Positions 5,030 through 10,689 of a stretch of 10,689 nt of DNA are shown piece by piece. Source of the stretch: Cytophagales bacterium (GTDB lineage: Bacteria > Bacteroidota > Bacteroidia > Cytophagales > Cyclobacteriaceae). The translations under genes and the position numbers were made by a program. The notes beneath the pieces are model-generated. The model was not told where the DNA came from and did no database searches. It saw only the letters and a list, made by a program, of their open reading frames with translations. The DNA is taken from contig JAJCYL010000380.1 of NCBI GenBank assembly GCA_029262955.1, positions 1 to 10,689 on the forward strand. Reading direction: 5' to 3'. Position 1 is the first letter of the stretch. Each line of letters opens with the position of its first letter.

Positions 5030-7432
5030 GTGTTCCTGAGAGTCTCCTTACTATCACTTCTATTCCTATGTTTCAAAACCCAGGCACAAGAGATTGCCTG
5101 TAAGTTCACGGTTGAAGGTAAAGTTTTTGATATTGTGTCTCAAGAGGCCGTTCCGTTTGTCACTGTACAGATAGAAGGAACCACAAAAGGAATTGCAGCG
5201 AATGAAAATGGTGAATTCAAAATTGAGAACATTTGCACTGACGAATTCAACCTTGTGTTTACTCATATTGGCTACAAACGGGCTGTCCACCATCATGATG
5301 TGTACCACGAGCCTCCTATTATTTATTTAGCAGCCGACGAGCAATTATTGGAAAGTATCGTGGTTGAGGGTAAAGTGGAAGTGGGAGATTTCCAATCAAA
5401 CACGGTTAGCTCAATTAGCTCCGAAGAGTTTCATGCGTTGGAGTCAGAGAGTTTCGGGGATGTTGTTGGCTCGCTTTCAGGAATTAATACCTTGACAACC
5501 GGGCAAAACATCGTAAAGCCTGTAATTCATGGAGTCCATAGTAATCGTGTTTTAATAATCAACAATGGCGTCCGGCATGAATTTCAAAATTGGGGAGCTG
5601 AACATGCACCGGAAATTGACCCCTCCCTGGTGGATAACCTTGAAGTGATTAAAGGTGCAGCCACTGTTCGCTATGGCCCCGATGCTTTGGGCGGAGTTAT
5701 ACTGATTAATCCACCACCTTTGGAATTGTCCAGTCATTTGCATGGCGAGGTACGTTTGACGGGAAAATCGAATGGCAAATCCGGTGAATCAACGATTAAG
5801 CTAAGTAAGGGGTTTAATCGACTGAGTCTTATGGGAGAAACTTCGTGGCTCCGACAAGGAGATTTGAAAGCACCCGATTACAACCTCACCAACACTGGCA
5901 AAAAAGAGATTAGCTATGCCGGCGGTATCAGGTACCATTTGACCAGCATGGATTTTGAAGCTTATTACAGTCATTTCAACCAGGAATTAGGTATCCTTAG
6001 AGGAGCTGTGAATGGCAACAATGAGGACGTCCAGAATGCCATAGAAAATGAGCCACCGCCGGATACCGGGCCATTTTCTTACACTATCAATAATCCAAGG
6101 CAGACCGTAGTACATGATCTCTTTAAATTAAAAGGAGTATGGACAGGCAAAAATCAATCTGCTTCTTTTCAATATGGGTTTCAAAACAACGATCGCCAGG
6201 AATTCGATGTGAGGCGTGGAACTAATAATGAATTACCAAATATCGATCTCAAGCTCAAAACCCATAGTCTCGATTTAGACTGGAACCATCCAACTTTGGG
6301 CAAATGGTCAGGGGTAGTTGGTATCCAAAATCAATTTCAGGACAACGACAATATTCCAGGAACCAATACACCACTCTTTATTCCAAATTATGCGCAATAT
6401 CGATTAGGGGTTTTTATGATTGAGTCCATAGAAATCGAAGCAAATACCTACGAAGTTGGCTTGAGATACGATTACCAATTCTCATCTATAAGTGGTCGCC
6501 AACCAGATAACACCCTTTTTAGAAATGAGCTTGACTTCCAAAATGTAACTGCTACCATCGGACTAAAGAGAGCAATAAGTTCATCAACCTCCTTCAGGTC
6601 TAATCTAGGAACTGCCTGGCGCCCACCGAATGTCTCAGAACTCTATAGTTTTGGTCGACACCAGGCCTCCATTGAGTATGGCCTGTGGCGCTATCAACTT
6701 GATGAGTCTGGTACTGTAACCACCAATCAAGTGCTATCTGAACTCGAAAGACCTGTCGATTCCGAAGCCGGCTATAAATGGATCAACACTTTAACAGTAT
6801 CTAAATCAAAAACTGATTTTGAATTGACCGGTTATATCAATTACATCAACAACTTCATTTTTACAAGACCTGCGGGTATTACCTCCACTGTCAGAGGTGC
6901 TTTTCCTTTTTTTCTTTACGAACAAGGAAATGCTATCTTCTGGGGTCTCGATTGGACCAGTCGTCATTCTATCAATTCGCTGATATCTGCGGATTTGAGA
7001 GCAAGTTATTTATGGTCTCAACAAACGAATGGTAATTTATTTGTTGGTCAACCTCCGGCCAATACATCCTTAAGCCTCAAGGTTAAGCCCAATATTTCAG
7101 TCTTTGATCAATCAGAGTTCAGACTAAATTTTAATTATACTTTTAAGCAATTCCAGGCCCCAAGAGTAATAGCAATCGCTGATATAGCAATCGCACAAGA
7201 AAATGGCATAAATATTTTTGACCGAGAAAATTCCACTTTTGATATTCTCAAGGAGCCAAATGGTTACTTACTGGTTGATTTCGTTTGGAATTCATCCATT
7301 GGAAAAATGGAATGGAATGTTGGGGTCAAGAATTTGTTTAATACTTCTTACCGCAGTTACACCAACCGGTTGAGGTATTTCGCAGATGAAATGGGTCGTA
7401 ATTTCTCGCTATCACTTTCTTATCGATTATAA
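5030..7432 (+). CDS. TonB-dependent outer-membrane receptor, probable metal (zinc) uptake
   Basis: The protein is 800 aa. GTG at 5030 is the only reasonable start, because the same frame carries the stop of the preceding gene at 5015-5017 and no other start lies between. Residues 1-20 form a signal peptide ending TQAQ. Residues 24-105 are a carboxypeptidase-regulatory-like domain (VEGKVFDIVSQEAVPFVTV; GEFKI; HIGYKR) with a His-rich patch, HHHDVYHEP (87-95). IVVEG (110-114) is a TonB-box candidate. The plug spans about 120-230 with PVIHGVHSNRVLIINNGV, NWGAEHAPEIDP and LEVIKGAATVRYGPDALGGVI. The rest is the 22-strand barrel, ending VGVKNLFNTSYRSY and RNFSLSLSYRL. The plug wording (HSNRVLI, WGAEHAPEIDP) resembles receptors of the ZnuD-like group. 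Placement behind a Zur-like gene supports zinc or a zinc complex as substrate; haem or a siderophore cannot be excluded. No SusD partner follows, so glycan import is unlikely. The lipoprotein gene begins 2 nt after its stop. Confidence 0.9.
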   Translation: MFLRVSLLSLLFLCFKTQAQEIACKFTVEGKVFDIVSQEAVPFVTVQIEGTTKGIAANENGEFKIENICTDEFNLVFTHIGYKRAVHHHDVYHEPPIIYLAADEQLLESIVVEGKVEVGDFQSNTVSSISSEEFHALESESFGDVVGSLSGINTLTTGQNIVKPVIHGVHSNRVLIINNGVRHEFQNWGAEHAPEIDPSLVDNLEVIKGAATVRYGPDALGGVILINPPPLELSSHLHGEVRLTGKSNGKSGESTIKLSKGFNRLSLMGETSWLRQGDLKAPDYNLTNTGKKEISYAGGIRYHLTSMDFEAYYSHFNQELGILRGAVNGNNEDVQNAIENEPPPDTGPFSYTINNPRQTVVHDLFKLKGVWTGKNQSASFQYGFQNNDRQEFDVRRGTNNELPNIDLKLKTHSLDLDWNHPTLGKWSGVVGIQNQFQDNDNIPGTNTPLFIPNYAQYRLGVFMIESIEIEANTYEVGLRYDYQFSSISGRQPDNTLFRNELDFQNVTATIGLKRAISSSTSFRSNLGTAWRPPNVSELYSFGRHQASIEYGLWRYQLDESGTVTTNQVLSELERPVDSEAGYKWINTLTVSKSKTDFELTGYINYINNFIFTRPAGITSTVRGAFPFFLYEQGNAIFWGLDWTSRHSINSLISADLRASYLWSQQTNGNLFVGQPPANTSLSLKVKPNISVFDQSEFRLNFNYTFKQFQAPRVIAIADIAIAQENGINIFDRENSTFDILKEPNGYLLVDFVWNSSIGKMEWNVGVKNLFNTSYRSYTNRLRYFADEMGRNFSLSLSYRL

Positions 7433-7434
7433 GG

Positions 7435-8010
7435 ATGAAAACCTGTTGTTATAGACATTTTATCTGGCTCATACTCATTTTGGGATGCACTACGAATGAT
7501 CCGGCTCCAGAAAATGCAGAAGAAATCATTACTATAGTAACGCTCAACTTTGATGCGCCCGGTGGCGCATTGCCCCTGGTTTTTGAGGCGGTTGACCCAG
7601 ATGGCGATGGGCCCCAAGACCTGGTCATAGAAGATGAGATTAAACTTGCACCTGAAACTCAATATGTGCTTACAATTGACCTGCTTAACAGCCTCAATGG
7701 TGACAGTATCTCAGAAGAAGTAGCAGAAGAAGCCGATGAACACATGTTCTTTTTCAGTTGGACAGATGGAATATTCAGTTCGCCATCAGGCAGTGGTAAT
7801 GTGAATAACGGATCGAGTGATGTCGATTACAATGATCAGGATGTAAATGGATTGCCCCTGGGACTTAGTACTACCTGGTTTACCACCAATTCCGGATCAG
7901 GAACGTTTAGAATCCTCCTTAAACATCAACCAGGAAGTAAAACGGGTGACTCAGATGCTACCATTGGAGAAACAGATCTTGATTTGACCTGGAATATAGC
8001 CGTCGAGTAG
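7435..8010 (+). CDS. Lipoprotein of the TonB-receptor-associated 'type 1 periplasmic binding fold' group
   Basis: This 191-aa lipoprotein has lipobox ILGC (lipidated Cys18) and then an acidic beta-sandwich-like domain. Recognisable family features are the DPDGDG loop (54-59), LAPETQYVLTIDLLN (71-85), EEVAEEADEHMFFF (94-107), DYNDQDVNGLPLGLST (131-146), LLKHQP (161-166) and GETDLDLTWNI (178-188). Bacteroidota proteins with this pattern are often annotated 'type 1 periplasmic binding fold superfamily protein' and tend to lie next to TonB receptor genes. That label is a database convention and no ligand is established here. Its start lies 2 nt after the receptor stop (TAAGGATG), which implies co-transcription and perhaps translational coupling. 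The acidic stretches and His103/His164 could bind metal, so it may hand zinc to the receptor or buffer it at the surface. The role is inferred from context. Confidence 0.75.
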   Translation: MKTCCYRHFIWLILILGCTTNDPAPENAEEIITIVTLNFDAPGGALPLVFEAVDPDGDGPQDLVIEDEIKLAPETQYVLTIDLLNSLNGDSISEEVAEEADEHMFFFSWTDGIFSSPSGSGNVNNGSSDVDYNDQDVNGLPLGLSTTWFTTNSGSGTFRILLKHQPGSKTGDSDATIGETDLDLTWNIAVE

Positions 8011-8023
8011 TTCTCACTTCTCT

Positions 8024-8467
8024 TTATTTCGGCACCGAAAAATTCTGATTGAAGGGATTAATTGTGGGTACTCTGATTTTAATGAATTCATACTCTGCCG
8101 CTGTATGACAAGCATTACATGCATTAATTAATCCCAAATAATTTTTCACAAAGAGCTCTTCATTTTCCGCATCAATCGCCTTGTCCATATCTTCTATCTT
8201 CGATTCTATCATGTCCTCAGCAAGTTTGCTCAGATTTCGGCCATCATGATATACATCTCCTTCAATCAACTCCTCCGTTACTTCATGAATTTCATGCGTA
8301 TAAAAGTCTGCTAATTCCCAATTCTCAGCCTGGCCGGCAAACCACAATTTTTGTGAAAACCGTTGATAGCTTTCCATGCTTTGGATCACAAACTCCTCGC
8401 CCTTCACCTCTTTTTGTTGACAAGACAACAAAAAGATAAATATTGCTAAAAGCCTTGAGATAGACAT
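8024..8467 (-). CDS. Mono-haem c-type cytochrome-like lipoprotein
   Basis: The product is 147 aa from ATG (8465-8467). The signal is short (MSISRLLAIFIFLLSC) with lipidated Cys16. The mature part is mostly helical and highly charged. One haem-binding motif CNACH (117-121) lies near the C-terminus in GLINACNACHTAAEYEFIKI, followed by a 26-residue tail. A helical body with CxxCH in the last helix is the layout of class II cytochromes (cytochrome c' fold), rather than class I, where the motif is N-terminal. A distal Met or His cannot be assigned with confidence (candidates Met31, Met86, Met94). A similar architecture is seen in small Bacteroidota 'cytochrome c' proteins of unknown role. Its stop lies 13 nt from the convergent lipoprotein gene's stop, with no hairpin between them. 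It may carry electrons in the periplasm, but no partner gene is adjacent. Confidence 0.75.
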   Translation of the reverse strand: MSISRLLAIFIFLLSCQQKEVKGEEFVIQSMESYQRFSQKLWFAGQAENWELADFYTHEIHEVTEELIEGDVYHDGRNLSKLAEDMIESKIEDMDKAIDAENEELFVKNYLGLINACNACHTAAEYEFIKIRVPTINPFNQNFSVPK

Positions 8468-8574
8468 GGTGATTAGATATTAAACCATTGGACGAACTAA
8501 TAAATTTCAAATTAGATGTGGTTCAGCCAATACAAGTTCGAATATCTTCAGAAAAAATGATAATTTCTAAGAGA

Positions 8575-8601
8575 TAAACGAGAGTGGTTAATCCACTCTC
8601 G
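8575..8601 (-). terminator. Intrinsic terminator of the 8588-9085 gene, with the stop codon in the hairpin loop
   Basis: A perfect 9-bp stem pairs 8593-8601 with 8579-8587 (minus strand CGAGAGTGG...CCACTCTCG). The 5-nt loop is ATTAA, so the TAA stop codon (8588-8590) lies in the loop. The minus-strand sequence continues TTTATCTCTT, a moderate T-rich tail. Confidence 0.7.
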
Positions 8602-9085
8602 TTAGAACCTCATTATACAGCCCATTCAATATAATCTTGCCATTAAAAATTTGATCTAATTGATCAGCATCTTTATTCTGCAATAGAAATTCTTCAAATT
8701 CCTTCGTATCCTGGTATCTAATACAAAGTGCGACATTTAGCACCTTAGTAAAACGATTTAATGCCTCCTCATGAGTGTAAACATTTTTCTTAACAGCCTT
8801 TTTATAGTAGGGGTTTAATTTCTTCACCGAGCTGTAAATGGCATACTTATCAACCACTCTTGTGGGTAGAGGGTTTTTTGTAGAAACTTCTTCATAGAAA
8901 ACATAAGATTCATTCAGAAGTATCATTTTGCGCCCCACCTCTTCACCCATAAAATGTTTACGGACGTCTGTTTCTACAACCTCGGAATCATCTAACCTAG
9001 CTTCAACATAGTTAAAAGTAAAGGTTTGTGCGTAAGTGCTTGTACAAAATAAAATTGTAGATAAACTTAATAGTATCGTTTTCAT
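8588..9085 (-). CDS. Secreted protein of unknown function
   Basis: This 165-aa protein starts at ATG (9083-9085). Residues 1-19 are a clear Sec signal peptide (MKTILL, hydrophobic core, TSTYA) with cleavage before or after Gln20, typical of Bacteroidota periplasmic proteins. The mature part is mixed alpha/beta: an N-terminal beta-like half (FTFNYVEARL; ESYVFYEEV), a central Lys-rich segment (NPYYKKAVKKNVY, about 92-104) and a helical C-terminal half (EEALNRFTKVLNVALCIRY; EFEEFLLQN; ADQLDQIF). I see no catalytic motif, metal site, lipobox or membrane segment, and I recognise no family. It stands alone between its own promoter-like element (9122-9129) and a strong terminator. It is separated by about 120 bp from the cytochrome-like gene downstream. 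Confidence 0.8.
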   Translation of the reverse strand: MKTILLSLSTILFCTSTYAQTFTFNYVEARLDDSEVVETDVRKHFMGEEVGRKMILLNESYVFYEEVSTKNPLPTRVVDKYAIYSSVKKLNPYYKKAVKKNVYTHEEALNRFTKVLNVALCIRYQDTKEFEEFLLQNKDADQLDQIFNGKIILNGLYNEVLTRVD

Positions 9086-9121
9086 TTGCTTAATAGTTTA
9101 AAGTTCGACTCAATTATTAAG

Positions 9122-9129
9122 CAAAAGTA
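9122..9129 (-). promoter_or_regulatory. TAnnTTTG-type -7 promoter element for the secreted protein gene
   Basis: On the minus strand TACTTTTG matches the Bacteroidota -7 consensus TAnnTTTG, 36 nt before the ATG at 9085. The nearest TTG upstream (9155-9157) is 25 nt away, longer than the usual spacing, so the -33 element is uncertain. Confidence 0.4.
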
Positions 9130-9324
9130 TATACGACTTCTATCCATTTCTGAGCAATCTGATCAAAACTGATTTAGCAGGGTTCTTTTTTTGAAGATTG
9201 CAATTTTTCAGGCAAATAAATGATGAAATCACAATATTACGATTACTTACGTGTCAAAATATCACGAATATGCACTGTTTGTTAATTGAAAGAAAGATTC
9301 ATTTAATAACGGAAGAGCTCTACT

Positions 9325-10131
9325 TCACAAACCCTGGTCCTGAGCAATCAATTCGGCGAGATCTTTCACCTCAACCTCTTCTTCTTTATTCTTGTTTTTT
9401 ATACCATCCGAAAGCATGGTCATACAAAAAGGGCAGGCTGAAGCAATTACATTGGGGTTGGTCCGCAATGCCTCTTCTGTTCGCTCAATATTTACTTCTT
9501 TATCTCCTGACTCAGCATCCTTAAACATCTGGGCACCGCCTGCGCCACAACAAAGTCCCCTTGATTTACATCGCTTCATTTCTACCAATTCGGCATCAAG
9601 AAACTCCAATACCTGACGTGGTGCCTCGTAAATGTTATTGCCCCTTCCTAAATAGCAGGAATCATGATAAGTGATGCGTTTACCTTTAAAATCACCTTCT
9701 CCAGTAAATTTAAGTTGCCCTCCATCAATTAATTGCTGTAGAAAAGTTGAGTGGTGAATAACCTCATAGTCACCTCCAAGTTCTGGATACTCGTTTTTGA
9801 TTGTATTGAAACAGTGTGGACAAGCTGTCACAATTTTCTTCACATTATAGGCATTCAACACTTCAATGTTGGTCATTGCCTGCATTTGAAAAAGGAATTC
9901 GTTCCCCGCCCTTTTAGCCGGATCTCCAGTGCAACTCTCTTCCTGGCCCAGAACAGCATACTTGATGCCAACATGAGTAAGGATCTTTACAAAAGCCTGG
10001 GTAACTGCCTTATATCTTTCATCAAAAGCACCAGCGCAACCCACCCAAAATAACACTTCAGGTTCTTCTCCCTTTGAAGCCATCTCAGCCATAGTGGGAA
10101 CAGTCACAGTTTTTATAGATTCTTCACTCAT
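9325..10131 (-). CDS. Fe-S oxidoreductase subunit with two CCG (cysteine-rich) domains, heterodisulfide-reductase-like
   Basis: The protein is 268 aa from ATG 10129-10131. A TTG at 10164 would add 11 residues but overlap the upstream gene by 31 nt, whereas the ATG sits 2 nt after that gene's TAA. Two CCG domains are visible. The first has Cys32 (VGCAGAFDER), Cys67 (EESCTGDPAKR) and Cys104/Cys107 (TACPHCFNTIKNEYP). The second has Cys159 (YHDSCYLGR), Cys194-Cys195 (GLCCGAGGAQMF) and Cys233/Cys236 (SACPFCMTML). The second is complete; in the first the CC pair reads SC. Such domains bind non-cubane or [4Fe-4S] clusters in HdrB/HdrD, GlpC, LutA and DsrK-like proteins. With the neighbouring 2x[4Fe-4S] protein it matches a split HdrD-like electron-transfer pair found across aerobic Bacteroidota. 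The electron donor and acceptor are unknown. It is soluble and probably cytoplasmic, docked on the partner. A Lys/Glu-rich C-terminal segment (245-258) is probably a surface helix. Confidence 0.88.
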   Translation of the reverse strand: MSEESIKTVTVPTMAEMASKGEEPEVLFWVGCAGAFDERYKAVTQAFVKILTHVGIKYAVLGQEESCTGDPAKRAGNEFLFQMQAMTNIEVLNAYNVKKIVTACPHCFNTIKNEYPELGGDYEVIHHSTFLQQLIDGGQLKFTGEGDFKGKRITYHDSCYLGRGNNIYEAPRQVLEFLDAELVEMKRCKSRGLCCGAGGAQMFKDAESGDKEVNIERTEEALRTNPNVIASACPFCMTMLSDGIKNKNKEEEVEVKDLAELIAQDQGL

Positions 10132-10133
10132 GG

Positions 10134-10689
10134 TTACTTGCTCATTTGAATATTTTGTGCCCAATCCATTCTGGCTGCCTGGGCAAATGGCCAGGGGGCA
10201 CCATTGTTCTCAATATTGGCAAACATATTGTTCAATTCTGCCGGGGCAGATGATTCTTCGAGAACCAAATATCTTCTCATGTCAATGATCAACGAAGGAT
10301 GATCAATATTAACCGGGCACTCCATGGCACATGCATTACAAGTAGTGCATGCCCACAATTCTTCCGCAGAGACATAATCACCGAGCAGTGCTTTGTTATC
10401 ACTAAAACTGATGCCTTCTTTCACAAGCCCGGGTCCTTTCTCTCCCATTCTTTTCCTAAGGTCAACGAAAATTTTTCTTGGGCTAAGTTTTTTACCCGTA
10501 ATGTTGGCAGGACATACTGAGGTGCATCTACCACATTCTGTACAGGTCAATGAGTCGAGGTAATTTTTCCAGGAAACATCCTCCACATCTTTTACTCCAA
10601 AGCGAGTTGGTGCCGGAGCACCTTCAGGAGGGGCTGCAAATGCGGTCTCAGGATTCATCATATTCTTTACCTCGACTGTTACCTCTTTC
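10134..10689 (-). CDS. 2x[4Fe-4S] ferredoxin-type Fe-S protein (C-terminal part; runs off the window)
   Basis: Only the C-terminal 184 codons are inside the window. ATGs at 10661 and 10658 could look like starts, but the frame stays open to the right edge. The nine codons before them read KEVTVEVKN and lead into MMNPETAFA, as in full-length relatives of about 440 aa that carry an N-terminal membrane domain. Counting from the ATG at 10661, the first cluster motif is Cys40-x2-Cys43-x2-Cys46-x3-Cys50-Pro (CTECGRCTSVCP) and the second is Cys105-x2-Cys108-x2-Cys111-x3-Cys115-Pro (CTTCNACAMECP). The spacing is that of HdrC/HdrD or succinate-dehydrogenase-like 2x[4Fe-4S] domains. The gene's TAA is 2 nt before the ATG of the CCG protein, so the two are co-transcribed and their products probably form one complex. 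The complex is expected to move electrons between the membrane quinone pool and a soluble partner; this is inferred from related HdrDE/DsrMK-type modules. Confidence 0.88.
   Translation of the reverse strand, partial: KEVTVEVKNMMNPETAFAAPPEGAPAPTRFGVKDVEDVSWKNYLDSLTCTECGRCTSVCPANITGKKLSPRKIFVDLRKRMGEKGPGLVKEGISFSDNKALLGDYVSAEELWACTTCNACAMECPVNIDHPSLIIDMRRYLVLEESSAPAELNNMFANIENNGAPWPFAQAARMDWAQNIQMSK

Noticed and set aside
5066..5308. 80-codon minus-strand ORF
   Set aside because: It is antisense to the signal peptide and first domain of the TonB receptor and has no features of its own.
8011..8023. Bidirectional terminator between the convergent lipoprotein and cytochrome genes
   Set aside because: The 13-nt gap has no inverted repeat, and no stem is visible across the two stop codons.
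9235..9325. Hairpin or terminator after the CCG gene
   Set aside because: Only short imperfect dyads (for example around CGTG...CACG, and GAGCTC) are present without a T-run on the minus strand.
9198..9524. 108-codon plus-strand ORF
   Set aside because: Its second half is antisense to the well-supported CCG Fe-S gene, and its product has no signal, motif or plausible composition.
10132..10164. Upstream TTG start for the CCG protein at 10164
   Set aside because: It would overlap the upstream gene by 31 nt. The ATG at 10131, 2 nt after that gene's stop, starts a typical N-terminus.
10656..10661. ATG at 10661 or 10658 as the true start of the 2x[4Fe-4S] gene
   Set aside because: The frame stays open through nine more codons to the window edge, and the sequence matches the middle of longer membrane-anchored relatives, so the gene is treated as partial.

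Overview
The window looks like chromosome of a Bacteroidota bacterium, probably a Cytophagales-type marine or environmental lineage. The signs are a SusC-type TonB-dependent receptor with a carboxypeptidase-regulatory-like N-terminus, lipoproteins with GCTD...DDGSC repeats, a Bacteroidota-type short Fur/Zur regulator, few Shine-Dalgarno sites, TAnnTTTG-like promoter elements, and a heterodisulfide-reductase-like Fe-S gene pair of the kind common in this phylum. The lineage is inferred from these features only.

Layout. At the left edge is a small GIY-YIG endonuclease gene broken by one internal TGA. Two bases later comes a tRNA-Ser(UGA) with its own terminator. The stretch from 401 to about 604 holds eight tandem copies of a 24-bp AT-rich repeat, followed by about 250 bp with no convincing gene. 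A large minus-strand gene (859-3093) encodes a secreted CehA/McbA-like PHP-domain protein whose metal site looks incomplete. A roughly 380-bp gap follows, with at most one doubtful small membrane ORF. The plus strand then carries a lipoprotein combining three cysteine-rich GCTD-type repeats with a HEATH zincin motif.

The most coherent system is the plus-strand cluster at 4601-8010: a Zur/Fur-family repressor, a TonB-dependent receptor 12 nt downstream (GTG start), and a lipoprotein 2 nt after that. A near-perfect palindrome lies just upstream of the regulator. The simplest reading is a self-regulated outer-membrane metal-uptake operon, most likely for zinc, in which the receptor imports the metal or a metal complex and the lipoprotein assists at the cell surface.

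The right part is all minus strand: a haem c-binding lipoprotein with one C-terminal CxxCH, a secreted protein of unknown function whose terminator hairpin carries the stop codon in its loop, and two closely spaced Fe-S protein genes (a two-CCG-domain protein and a 2x[4Fe-4S] protein). The second Fe-S gene runs off the right edge and is almost certainly the C-terminal part of a larger, membrane-anchored protein.

I did not find a clearly new multi-gene defence or mobile system. The points most worth following are the Zur-type operator and operon, the GIY-YIG/tRNA junction, the 24-bp repeat array, and the degenerate PHP active site.
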